64,000 bases of DNA. It comes from Actinomucor elegans. Taxonomy: Eukaryota > Mucoromycota > Mucoromycetes > Mucorales > Mucoraceae. The stretch spans positions 930,001 through 994,000 of the forward strand of contig JAMSLZ010000011.1 of the NCBI GenBank assembly GCA_026027325.1, written 5' to 3'. Positions 12,019-22,675 of this stretch are shown one piece after another (position 1 is the stretch's first letter; each line of letters begins with the position of its first letter). The position numbers were made by a program, and so were the translations under genes. The notes under the pieces were generated by a model. The model was not told the origin of the DNA and ran no database searches. It saw nothing but the letters and a program-made list of their open reading frames with translations.

Positions 12019-12022
12019 ATGA
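12014..12022 (+). promoter_or_regulatory. Two-codon upstream ORF overlapping the F-box start
   Basis: ATG AAA TGA, whose stop overlaps the main start at 12019 (ATGA). A ribosome starting at the first ATG would terminate on the main start codon, a layout known to allow reinitiation. It is nine bases and could be chance. Confidence 0.4.
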
Positions 12023-13749
12023 ATCGATTACCAACCGAGTTATTAATCCATATTTTCAGTTTATTGGCTTTTAGAGATAAACTTGAATGTGCCTTGACAT
12101 GTCGTGATTGGCACACCAAGATCTCTAGTACAGTACTGTACTCTAAGATCAATTACAAGTATACTCAAAGCGATATGCGAACCAAACTCGAGAACAATAC
12201 AGTCTTAGGACTTCAGATATTGGATCTTCGCATCAACGAAATAGATGATCCTTTGGAATTGGCCAAGCTTTGTCCTAATCTCAAGTCATTGCAATTGAAC
12301 AACTGGTTCCCCAACAACTGGGATAATAATAATAATGCATCTCTTGCTCAAATTTGGAGAAAACTCGAGACGATCAATGAAGCTCGTACTAATTATATTT
12401 TCGATGTCCCTCTACGTCATTACTTGACCTTAAAGCTGCTTGATACTCCATTGTATGCGATGTCCCTCTCTACTGTAACTATGAATCTCTATGAGAGACC
12501 AGACATATTATTGATTTTAATCAAGCAACTGAGGCATGCGCCAGTACTCGATCGATTGTGCCTGGAAGAAGCACCCAATATCAATTATGAAAAGCTCGAC
12601 GTACTACATGCAAGTGTACCCAACTTGAAGCATTTGGAATTAAGAATCATTTATGGCTTTGTCGAGAACGATAAATTGGCATTAGAACGTGAGGCTCTAC
12701 TCACTGATTTATCAGTCGTCCCAAACCTACGTTCAATCAGTATTACCTTCTCTGATAATTATATTACTGAGATTCCAACCGTCAGCATGGAAGCCTTGGT
12801 TATCTATTGGGTTGAATACATGTGTCGCAGGTATACCAATCTTTTTAGCATATCTATGGCTGAAACTGATTGGGCGCAACGAGAGTATAATAAAGAGATT
12901 GAACACACTCTTCAAAGAGCTTTTGAAAATTGGACTCAGCTTGTAAAGTTCAATATGCAACCAGTTTATCTCAATAACACCCTTTTTGATACTCTGGATG
13001 ATTGTAATACTCATTTGCAGGACCTCACAGTGTATATCGAGGAAGAAATAGATATGGAACAGTTCATCAGACTGGCATACTCAAAGCAGAGAAACTCACT
13101 TAAAAAATTGACTGTATACGATAATAGCTGGTCCCCTACACAACATACGCGTTTAGATTATTTCTTTCAGTCAATGGAGAGTAAAAACTGCCAACTACAA
13201 TCATTTGAAATGCATAGTAGGACGTATACATCTGCTTCTGACCCGCATTTATTATCCCCTATTCAGATCCTCGGTTATACCCCTACCTTGCAACGGTTGT
13301 CCTTGACTTGGCCTGGCACAACCCAACAGACTCGCATCATGCCAAATCAAACGACTCTTCTTACACATCTTGATTTAAGACTATGCTTATTAGATATCAA
13401 GTCCAAATTGGAGTTTACTACGCAGCAACATATTCAAGATGTTATCTATGCTTCGCCATTACTTCGATCCTTCTCTATTGATTTTGACAGCAAGATCCAT
13501 GACGCTACTTTTGATTTGCAACTCACCAAGCTGGAATCCTTTAAATGTGTGGCTCAGTCTCAAGATGTTATTAAGGTCATTCGAAATAATGAAACTAAAA
13601 TGTATACTTTTTATCCTTCAGTACTTGACCCAGCGGATTACGCCCTTAAGGAAGAACCACGAAAGAAAAACAGTCCATGTCGCATGGTTCTGTATCTGCC
13701 ATCAACTGTTCATAGCTTAATCATCAAAGGAAATCAATACTCACTTTAA
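12019..13749 (+). CDS. F-box / leucine-rich repeat protein (SCF substrate receptor type)
   Basis: Single exon, 576 residues. The N-terminus is a clear F-box: MNRLPTELLIHIFSLLAFRD, then ECALTCRDWHTKI, the Skp1-binding fold. The rest is made of irregular leucine-rich repeats (LKSLQLNNW, LDRLCLEEAPNINYEKLDVL, LKKLTVYDNSW, LQRLSLTWPG). F-box/LRR proteins recruit targets to Skp1-Cul1-F-box ubiquitin ligases; the target is unknown. Long intronless F-box genes are common in Mucorales. It resembles the second F-box gene at 27515-29266 in architecture and length, not in close sequence. Confidence 0.85.
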   Translation: MNRLPTELLIHIFSLLAFRDKLECALTCRDWHTKISSTVLYSKINYKYTQSDMRTKLENNTVLGLQILDLRINEIDDPLELAKLCPNLKSLQLNNWFPNNWDNNNNASLAQIWRKLETINEARTNYIFDVPLRHYLTLKLLDTPLYAMSLSTVTMNLYERPDILLILIKQLRHAPVLDRLCLEEAPNINYEKLDVLHASVPNLKHLELRIIYGFVENDKLALEREALLTDLSVVPNLRSISITFSDNYITEIPTVSMEALVIYWVEYMCRRYTNLFSISMAETDWAQREYNKEIEHTLQRAFENWTQLVKFNMQPVYLNNTLFDTLDDCNTHLQDLTVYIEEEIDMEQFIRLAYSKQRNSLKKLTVYDNSWSPTQHTRLDYFFQSMESKNCQLQSFEMHSRTYTSASDPHLLSPIQILGYTPTLQRLSLTWPGTTQQTRIMPNQTTLLTHLDLRLCLLDIKSKLEFTTQQHIQDVIYASPLLRSFSIDFDSKIHDATFDLQLTKLESFKCVAQSQDVIKVIRNNETKMYTFYPSVLDPADYALKEEPRKKNSPCRMVLYLPSTVHSLIIKGNQYSL

Positions 13750-14392
13750 AATTGACATGCCATATTGTTTCCTCATACCAGAATTGTGATGGTCTGAACA
13801 TAAACAAGATATTACCCCTGCCCTCCCTTTTTTTTTTACCAATATACTTTACTATATCGAAGAATGGATCATCTATGGCTAAATGAATCACGATAAAGAG
13901 CAAAGGCTTGACCATAATAAATCCGATCTTTATGTTTATGTTAATTCATTGAGATTTCATTGATAAAAAGTGGTTTTTTCGATCCTTTAGAAATGCAATT
14001 ATAGCCTCAATATTTTATATACGATAAGATAATTCTGCGTGTGTTTAAGTATACCATATCTGTGTTAATAATGTGATATGCCTAGTAAATGTTATTTTTA
14101 AACTATATAACAATAAAAAAAGAGTAATGCTTGACAATTGGGATTTTAGAGAGCCGTTATCCGCCATCTATCTTAAATTAGTTTAGAAGGTAGTTTGTTT
14201 TCTTACTCTTTAGAAATAAGCCGTAAATTACATATCTGAAAATGATGTATTGATCCCCTTGTCAGTCCCGGTTGAGTATCATATATGCTGGCTAGAACAT
14301 ATGCTCGACTTGATTCCTTAAATTTGAGATTAATAGTTTTGATAATTGCCATATCATCTCAAAGGCTATACCGTCCAATCGATGAGAATTTT

Positions 14393-14405
14393 AATCGGGC
14401 CGATT
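14393..14405. promoter_or_regulatory. Palindrome AATCGG-G-CCGATT
   Basis: Perfect inverted repeat with inverted CGG triplets one base apart, the half-site pattern of fungal Zn2Cys6 regulators. It lies about 530 bp upstream of hydrolase A, followed by another GGGCCG. Only the sequence is seen; binding is inference. Confidence 0.3.
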
Positions 14406-14852
14406 AGGGCCGAGAAAAAAAGCCAACTAGCGTCTGATCCTCAAACCTCAGTATGGATCTTTTTGTAAATTAAAAGTTACACATCACTGAGTGGTGGAGC
14501 TTGATCTTTATCTTTATTATCGCTCTGAACCGCGGTTTGTGAATTAAAAAATCAGTGCAGTAGTTGTTAGCCCGACCGCAGTAAAAATATAAAAAGAGAT
14601 ACGTTCAATAAGCATTTTTAATCAAGTTTGGTTTATTTAAAAAAAAAAAAAGAAACGCGTTACAGTTTTTGTTTTCAGTTCTTTTGCAGTTTTCTTTACG
14701 TTACCAACAGATATTTTCAACAACGTACCTTCATATAGAAAAAAGGTATAGTGTCTACTTGAAAAGGCAAAACGATAGCATTACTAACGAGCAGATGTTT
14801 TGAAAGGTTTGTTCAGTAAGAATAGTAAATAAACAGTATAGCCTAACAAAAG

Positions 14853-14908
14853 GTATGTGCACTGGTATTTAACTGCAGATTTCAGCTTAAACTAATAGAT
14901 CCTATTAG
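14853..14908 (+). other. Probable 5' UTR intron of hydrolase A
   Basis: GTATGT donor, branch-like AAACTAAT and CTATTAG acceptor give a 56-nt intron of the normal local size, ending 25 bases before the ATG at 14934. The acceptor end is also an exact inverted repeat (ACTAATAG/CTATTAGT, 14891-14909), probably coincidental with the branch site. Confidence 0.4.
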
Positions 14909-14933
14909 TCGTTGTAGTTTATCATCATACAAA

Positions 14934-16075
14934 ATGAGTTCCAGTAAACCATTTCCCTTAAGTGTCGACCTAATACCAGTCATCAAGTCAACCCTAGGCC
15001 TCACTTCTGACGCAGAAGCTGCCACATTAGATACTTTTCGACGCTTTTTGGATGTCACAGTGTCGCGAAAACCAGATACAGATCAAGAGGACCGTGAAAT
15101 CGTATACGGCGATATAAAAGTCAAAGTTTCTATCCTTCGCCCTCGTGGATCCAAGGATGAAGTACTACCAGTAATTCTCTTCATGTAAGTGATTGTATGG
15201 AAATAAAATAGGATGATAGATATAAATGTTCTTTTATTAGGCACGGTGGCGGATGGGTTGTTGGAAACTTGGACACTCATGCTGGATTAGCAAGCTCTGT
15301 AAGATCCAACCCGAGTATATTGTTTTGCGAGTGCGTAATCTCATCTTTTTCTTACATTATTATAGCTAGTCAATCAACTACATGCCTGCGTTATATTTGT
15401 AGATTACTCACTTAGTCCGGATGTCAAGTATCCCGTAGCATTAGAGGAATGTTATGCAGCACTCTGTTGGACTCTTGAGAACGCAGCTTTGATTAATGTT
15501 GATCCTAAACGTTTAGCTGTCGCAGGAGACTCCGCTGGTGGTCAACTCTCTGCTACTCTTTCCAGTAAGCTTTTTTTTTTCTATGCATCAACCACTGATT
15601 TGATTATTAATATTTTAAAAAAAAAGTTCTTGCAAAGGAACGAGGTAACACAGGTATTTCATATCAAATCTTAATTTATCCCGCTACATCGGTTAATTAC
15701 CAAAGCGAATCTTATATCGAGAACAAGGATAATAAAGTCCTAAGTCGAGAGGCCATGGAATACGTGTGGGAAGCTTTACTCACAAATGTACAAGAAGAGA
15801 AGGACTTGCCTACTGTCGCGCCTCTTTCCGCGTCGTTGGAACAATTAAAGGACCTTCCTCCTGCTTTGATCATTACTGCCGAATACGATGTACTCAGAAG
15901 CGAAGGCGAGCTTTATGCTAAAAAGTTGACAAAAGCTGGTGTAAGCAATGTTTGTGTGCGTTACGTTGACGTTGACCATGGATTTATGACAACTCATGAG
16001 GAGTGGCCTCAATGCAAGGCTGCAATTGCTCAAACTGTTCTCACGCTAAATACCCATTGGAAGCGTGATATATGA
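14934..16075 (+). CDS. Alpha/beta-hydrolase (hormone-sensitive-lipase family esterase), copy A
   Basis: Four exons: 14934-15184, 15241-15298, 15366-15564, 15627-16075; introns 56, 67 and 62 nt; 318 residues. Motifs of family IV esterases (PF07859): HGGGW oxyanion-hole loop, GDSAGG nucleophile elbow, Asp in EYDVLRSEGELYA and His in DHGF, so the catalytic triad is complete. No signal peptide, so probably cytosolic. Substrate not predictable; the family hydrolyses short- to medium-chain esters. The third intron ends in a plain A-run plus AG. Followed 367 bp later by copy B with the same exon phases and the same length, a recent-looking tandem duplication that has since diverged. Confidence 0.9.
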
Positions 16076-16442
16076 TGAACTTTAAATAAATGTATGCTTT
16101 GTATGCACATTAGCCGATTATGATATTCTTCATATAAAAGTGTTTAACCTTAAATCTGTACATTATTGTTCATATGTGTCAAGAACCTATGTTCTGAAAG
16201 TTGCAGAATATTTATTGCGCAGCAAATTTTGGAAGTTTCGCATGTTAAATCTTTTCGTGTAATGCTGATTCATCAAGGCAGTACATACATTAACGCGTCT
16301 TATCCCACTCAGCCTCCGTATTTCCTCCAAGTTCAATGCGTAGTAACCTTTAACTAATTCATGATTTCCTATAAATTTGAGGTATATAGGAAAGAGAGCG
16401 CTCTTCTTTATCCTTCCACATACCAAAAAAAAAAAAAAAAAG
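16076..16442. other. Spacer between tandem hydrolases with A18 leader
   Basis: 367 bp that must hold the end of copy A and the promoter of copy B. It ends in an A run (16424-16441, broken only by the G before ATG) directly against the copy B start, a poly(A) leader as seen before some fungal starts. Nothing else recognised. Confidence 0.6.
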
Positions 16443-17583
16443 ATGACCGGAAGTAAGCCTTTTCCTATCAATCCGGGTTTCTTAGCTGCTATCAAATCTA
16501 CTTTGAGCATTGAATCGGATGAAGATGCTTCTCAAGTCACTACCATTCGAAAGTTTTTGGATGAAATGGCTTGTCAAGTCAAAGTGCCCAAGGTAGATCG
16601 GGAAGATCGTATAATTGAGTATGGAGATATCAAAGTAAAAATCTCTATTCTTCGACCTGTTGGATCAAAAGATGAGGTTTTGCCTGTAGTTCTATTCATG
16701 TAAGTCCAGAATAATAAATGATATACTAGATCTAAAGTTATCTTTTTTTTTATTTTTTTATTATAGGCATGGCGGTGGATGGGTACTTGGATCTTTCAAT
16801 ACATCTGCGAGTTTGACGCACCAGGTAAACGAATTTCAAAGTATGCATTATGTCTCCACTTATTTAACTTTACATACGTCCAGCTGGTAAACAAATTGAA
16901 TGCCTGTATCATCTTTGTGGATTACTCTTTGAGTCCTGAAGTAAGGTATCCTGTAGCATTAGAAGAATGTTATACTGCACTTTGCTGGACTAGAGACAAT
17001 GCCAAATCAATCCACGTTGACCCTACACGTCTGGCTGTCTGTGGTGATTCTGCAGGTGGTAACCTTGCTACAGCCCTCGCAAGTAAGTGGCCATGTATTA
17101 TACTTTTTCTTTCATAACAAGTGACCATGCATCACAATAGTTCTTGACAAGGATCGTGGTAATACTAGTATTTCTTACCAGATTTTGTTCTATCCTGTCA
17201 CTGCTGCTGAATTTGATAATGAAACTTATAATGAATACAAGGACAATGAGTATGTATCTAAACAACTAATGCAATACTTTTGGAATGTTTACCTCAATAA
17301 TGAACAAGAGAGAACATTGCCAACTGTCGCGCCTCTTGCAGCTCCTGTAGATGTATTGAAAGGATTGCCTCCAGCTTTGATTTTCACAGCAGAGATTGAT
17401 GTGCTAAGAACAGAGGCTGAGCTTTATGCCAAAAAACTGACTGAAGCGGGCGTTCATAATCTCTGCGTGCGTTACTTGGGCGTTGAACATGGATTTGCCT
17501 CTGAATCTGGCTATGAGTCGCAAGCTGAAATTGCCATTGCTCAGACTGCTTTTGTTTTGAAGAAGCACTGGGATATGGATTAG
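16443..17583 (+). CDS. Alpha/beta-hydrolase (hormone-sensitive-lipase family esterase), copy B
   Basis: Four exons: 16443-16699, 16767-16824, 16884-17082, 17141-17583; 318 residues, the same as copy A. Exons 2 and 3 are 58 and 199 nt in both copies and all intron phases match. Motifs: HGGGW, FVDYSLSPEVRYP, GDSAGG, EIDVLRTEAELYAKKLTEAG, EHGF; triad complete. Compared with copy A the N-terminal ~60 residues and the region after HGGGW have changed most, the substrate-facing parts of this family, which hints at different specificity (inference). No signal peptide. Confidence 0.9.
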
Positions 17584-17745
17584 ATAAACATACTATAGAG
17601 TGTATCCATACCTCTTTCTATGGAAGCTTAATTTACTTCATTTTAAATGTAATTTACTTGATTATAGTTAATAATAAAGGTTTATTCATATAAATCAATC
17701 TATAATATACAAGTCTAAGTTTAATGATCATCTATAAATCTGTGT

Positions 17746-20700
17746 CTAATCGCTGTCCTCGTCATCATCTTCTTCTAAATCCGTATCAGATGAATCTGCG
17801 TTAGTCTTTTTCGATTGAATTCGCTCCAACACTGCACCAACGATAGATGGTTGACGCTTCAAGTTGCGAATAGTATCGGCTGTGCTATCATCGATATCTT
17901 GTCTATTCTCGAAATCACGGCGACCGTAGAAGGAGCCAACGGGCGAGATACCCAGAGCATCTGCGAAACGCGATGGTGCCAATGATGGCGTTTGGTTGGC
18001 GCTTGGTATAGGAATTTCGCTTGGTTCCACTGGTAACTGAATGCCGCCTTCTTCTTCAGTCGCGATCGAAGAGGGGCCTTTCATACTATCACGGAATGCA
18101 AATGGAAGAGGGATTTCTTTGATTGCGCGATAATTACCACAGTTATTGATATGCTACAAAATAGATGGCATTACTTCAAGTGTTCTTTTGATTTATATTT
18201 ATCACTTACCTCGTTTTCTAAACGAAAAAAGTTCCACTGAATACGACGATAAGCTTCCAAAGCAGCAGTGACAAATCCAATCATTTCACCTTTGTAGCCC
18301 AAACTAGCAGCATTTAAAGTCCACCCAAAACGCAGCAAAACGTTCACAGGAGCTGCAACATAGTATGTCCATCGGTAAAACACAAGATCATCACGTAATA
18401 AGAGATGCTTACTCTTGGGCTGCAATAACCCCCAATCCATCTTAAGATCCCAAGCCGAGGTATAGGACGAGTTAATAAGAGAGAACAATATCCAAATTAA
18501 CTCCATCGATGCATTGGCTAGCATGAAATAGGTTTGTTATAAATTTAGTTTGATCAAATCGACAAGAGCACTTACGATACATTCTTCTATAGCCTGTGGC
18601 TAGAGTGCTACCAATGCTTGTCGTATACTTGATTGCGTTGACTAGATGCACTTTTTCATGTGAGTCTTGATAACGACGGATACATTGCAAGAAACGCCAC
18701 CACGGTGGAAGGCAGGCCAAAAATGGAGTGTACCAAAAGATCTTCACGGGACAATTGATTGGTAGATTGTCCCAATGCCAATTGTAAGCGCAAAAGAAGT
18801 AAGAAAGAGTCCAGAAAGAGTAGGCAAGACTATTGAGTTCATCTGCAATAAAGAAATCACGAAATTCAATAGGGAAAAAGTAACTGAGTATAATACGGCC
18901 TAAGGAAAGACCTAACCAACGTCGAGACGAGTAATATAAAATCGGAAAAGGGCATGTCAGGGTAGCCATCATCACGACAAACAAGATTAATGGGCACAGT
19001 TCTGAAGGTATCAAAGGTGCAAATGATTGAGAAAAGTCAACATACATAACAAAAGATATGAGCAATAGCATCAGCGAAGGAAGCTAAGCCAATATGTTAG
19101 TAAAGCTAATATATTTCTATACGAATAATTTTACCTCTGCAAACTCATGGTAGTCTAGATTATCCCTAGGATCAAATTCAAAAATGAACTTGTAGTTGAT
19201 ATGACATCTTGTCCATACAAGTGTATTGATCGAAAATCCGAGACAGAACAAAATGGGTAAACCAAAACAGGCATAGATTTGCAGGTTGTATGCTAGATTG
19301 GGTAGTGTCTGCTTTACATTTGGATCCAGAGCTAGTTGGGTACATCGAGCGAGTAACGCTAAAGAAAGACCAATATAAAAGCCAGTTCTCCAAGTGGTAG
19401 GAGTATAACTCTATTCAAATAGGAGTCAGAATTCTAGTTTCTTTTAAGCAGATGCCTACACTTACTTCGTCTCTCTCGGGAATTCGAAGCTGGGCCATAC
19501 CTCTTCTACGATGGCCGTCAGAAAATTCGTCGATATAGAGATTCTTTTTATTGAATAAATGTTAGTAAATGGTAGTATGCTACTTTGATGTATATATATT
19601 ACCTCAGTATCTCGCAGAAATTCGTCCAGCTTTTTGGACTTTACCCAATGATATCGGTTTATCTTTTTCATATACAAAGTGCTTGCTTTCCATCCTGCCG
19701 TTTTGTCAAACTTTTTCAAGATCTTTTGGAAGCCTGTCTCATTCAATATCTAAAGCAATAGAAGATTTAGCGCAATGTTTATATCATTTATGAAAAGTTA
19801 CCTTGTAAGATTTTAAAAGCTCCAAGCTACGATAGTACTCAGTAATGGCTTTTTTCAATCTACTTCTGGCCACCTATCAAAGTTATGAGTGATTTCGCTT
19901 CTTTTATCTTGGTCTATTTCGTCTCACATTATAACTCATATGGTGCTCGCCATTGTATTCAACTGACGAGGGTAAATCTGGAATATCAGCTGTTGCATTT
20001 GAGTCTGTGGATCCTCTTCTCTTGAACCAGTTGATAGGGTTTAAACGTCCCTCTCCTGACAGGATATCGTGTGTCGACTAGTATGCTTATATTCAGTATT
20101 TATCTTTTAGGTAATATGGGGATAAACACTTACATCAAGATTCGAAAGCTGAACAGCAAAGTCTCTCACAAGTTGTACTTGAAGCTTAAGAGCCTCATAC
20201 TTTGCCTCTGCCTGCTTTTCCTTTTCTTTTAACCGAAAGTTTTTTTTTTTAGCACACAGATTTTGAATATCCAAAAACGCTTACCATCATAAAATCGAGA
20301 TATGGTATCTAGGTCTTGGTCCAGCATAACAAAAAAGTATTGCTCCGGTTCACTGGCATGTCGAAGCGCTTCCTCTAGTACTGAAATGTATTGCAATTCT
20401 TGTGCTAGCAACAGGGGAAAAAAGGTTATTGCTGGTTAAAAAAGTTTGACTTAATTGAAAATTACCAGGCAAAGAAGGTCGGCTTAGCTGATCGAGTTCT
20501 GTTTCTTGTCTTCCGAAACGAAATGAAAACCGTTTAAGTAAGTTTCCAGTCGAAATACTTCTTGGTTGTAAACCGGTTGAGCGATTGTCGAGAACAGAGG
20601 ATTGAGTTCGAGTCGGCATTCGGTTTTGGTGAGGTAATGCGTTTGGGTAAGTCGATTCGACATCCTGATCTAACTGAAATGGCCCAACAATTTGTTCGAA

Positions 20701-20891
20701 TCTAGTTTGTTCTTCAGTGAGGTTCAGCTTACGATACTGAAGCATATTTATTAGTAAACGTCTTGTTTTGATAAGACAATTGAACTTACTTTCTCGATAG
20801 CTTTTAATCTTTTCTTAAGGCCTTTGTAATTGATATATGCTTTCCTCCATTCTGGGATACTTTCGGATTCTAGGTATTTAGCAAATTTCAT
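17746..20891 (-). CDS. SYG1: SPX-EXS domain protein, XPR1/SYG1 family
   Basis: Membrane protein; animal XPR1 exports phosphate and the SPX part senses inositol pyrophosphates. Twelve exons: 20891..20790, 20736..20466, 20404..20285, 20225..20134, 20077..19928, 19873..19802, 19749..19603, 19543..19466, 19410..19135, 19083..18576, 18517..18210, 18153..17746; 843 residues. Seen: N-terminal SPX start MKFAKYLESESIPEWRKAYI and NYKGLKKRLKAI, SPX core FFVMLDQDLDTISRFYD, the lysine helix ILKKFDKTAGW, then hydrophobic helices (TWRTGFYIGLSLALLARC on) and the EXS domain with FFIADELNSLAYSFWTLSYF, SAWDLKMDWGLL and FRLENEHINNCGNYRA. The C-terminus is a long acidic tail ending EEDDDEDSD. Exon 4 uses a distant AAAAG acceptor with no nearer AG. 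Confidence 0.93.
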
Positions 20892-21559
20892 AAGGCAAGT
20901 GAAATTTGACAGGTATTCAAGGTTTTGTTTATGTCAAATGTAACCTAGATACAATGGAAAGACAATTAAACTTGTTGTACAGCTTCTTCTTCTAAACGAT
21001 TGTTTTACTCTCCGATTAGTTTTGCGTCAAGTGTAATGTCACACTTGAAGTTTATCCTAATCGAAGAAAATCGGTAAGATCTGCCATAGTAGGTATCACT
21101 GATTGGAGATCTTTAATGTGGTATACAGTATATATGGATGTTTCAGCCAATTCTCTGCTATCTTTTTGGTGAGGTTCTATAAGCTCTTTCAGTATCGGGG
21201 AATAGAAGCTAAGTGGATCATTTGTTTGAAACCGTGTCGCAACTTTCAGTTTTCATTGGTTGACGGCGATTTAACAAATAATTGCTAGTGCTAAAGGAAA
21301 ATCCATTTAAACTTTTGATGCAACAAATTATAACAACATTTTTGTTGCATTTATGTATGTACTGGGATATGTAATACTTCGGTCATTTCGTGGAATTACC
21401 TCTGATAGAAAGCCTATTTTTAGTACTTTGGCAATAAGATTACAACCCGAGAATTTTATTGAAGATTACATCTATAATAGACTAGATGATAGTTGTTTCT
21501 TCTTGAATTAACTCAATACATACCTAGTTAATACGTAATAATAATAATAAAGCGTATAA

Positions 21560-21642
21560 TGATCTATAGATTTCTCAACTAATCTCAATTCAATATCGTT
21601 TCGGATTAATATTCCATACTCAGAATGAGCTGGTGAATCGAA
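21560..21642 (+). repeat. Dispersed intergenic repeat, single copy
   Basis: AATCTCAATTCAATATCG ... ATTCCATACTCAGAATGAGC; matches the family core in the same orientation as all other copies. Confidence 0.5.
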
Positions 21643-21709
21643 TGAAATCTTATGTATTTTCATTTAATTTTTATTATGCCATATAGATGTTTATTCCTTT
21701 GACCTCTAG

Positions 21710-21877
21710 CTCAGTGATATACTTATCAAATACGGTGAACTACCAATTGTGACATATGCTTCAGATCAAGTAGAAAATAGGGGAATTTCAGCAGATCCAA
21801 GAGTGCTGGCTTGTGAGCGGGTTCCATACGAAAAACAAGCCGATGCACTGCACAACTATTGTCTTTTTGCTTTATGA
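21710..21877 (+). pseudogene. Unrecognised coding-like fragment
   Basis: Preceded by CCTCTAG (acceptor-like), this 55-codon open stretch has balanced protein-like composition (for example GELPIVTYASDQVENRG and ADPRVLACERVPYEKQAD) and ends in TGA. I find no start, no partner exon and no family. It may be a terminal exon of an undetected gene or a relic. Confidence 0.25.
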
Positions 21878-22401
21878 TAATACACTAGACTCCAGTCCAA
21901 CATATATATTACCTGCAGTATTATCTTATGTTTCTTCAAACATGTCAATTTGCCTACAAATAGATTCAGTTGTGTCTTTGTGATCCCCTAATGACAACTA
22001 CATGAATGTCTGTGATTTTACATGTAGCAAAAACCTTCTTGACCTATTGGTGAAGTTGATCCACCATATCAAAAAAATTCAAGAACATCATCTCGCTCTC
22101 ATATGAAATGAATTAAGTCTGGTTCTTCAAATCCATTGAATTTATATCAGCTTTTTTTAACTTAACTACGGCGAGACAGCGCAAAACTATATCACTTCCT
22201 CCGTCTCTTTGGATCTTGCGGTTGGCCTTTTTGTGCTTATCGGGAGCCTGTTGAATTGATTTGAAGCTGCTTCCTATACAAGCCTTGGCACATCACTCAA
22301 GGGTTGGTTCAGAAGTATTTTTTAACTAAAAGTAATTGCTGTTGAGAATTATGCATAATATTAGACGTAGATTTACAATCATAAATGAATTCATAAGTAA
22401 G

Positions 22402-22675
22402 CTAAACTAGTATATTATCGACGGAATTGGTTGACAGCATGCGTCTATCAGTAGAAATTTTATAATCTACCATAACGTAGATGATGCCGCCCGGCACCAA
22501 GGACCCGGCATGAGTTTTGTAGATCGTACCATTACATACTACTTTGGCTTCGGCAGGAGTATACTAGTATAATGCGTCAATGGCTTTATCGACCTTGAAT
22601 GAATTTTTGCAATAATACATCAACAGTCGTTTTGGCGATGAGAATGAATAAGGTGGCCAGCAGCATGTTTTCCAT
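22402..22675 (-). CDS. Small predicted secreted protein, unknown family
   Basis: Two exons 22675..22619 and 22563..22402 with a 55-nt intron (GTATTA...ACTAG, phase 0); 72 residues. Residues 1-19 (MENMLLATLFILIAKTTVD) look like a signal peptide. The mature part has AKVVCNGTIYKTHAGSLVPG and GIIYVMVDYKISTDRRM, with higher GC than its surroundings and no internal stop. I do not recognise the family. It is too short to stand out as an open frame, so the splice join and the signal peptide are the main evidence. Alternatives: a truncated relic of a longer secreted protein, or chance. Confidence 0.45.

Larger units (their letters stand above)
13750..14933. other. Intergenic region upstream of hydrolase A
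   Basis: AT-rich. Contains a 13-bp palindrome of the CGG-N-CCG type and a probable 5' UTR intron, both listed. No protein-like frame seen. Confidence 0.6.
20892..22401. other. Gene-poor spacer with repeat copy and coding-like fragment
   Basis: AT-rich. Carries one dispersed repeat (21560-21642) and a protein-like open fragment (21710-21877). No supported complete gene. Confidence 0.5.

Noticed and set aside
16187..16510. 107-codon minus-strand frame between the hydrolases
   Set aside because: Runs through the A/T homopolymer into copy B coding sequence in antisense; composition is poor.
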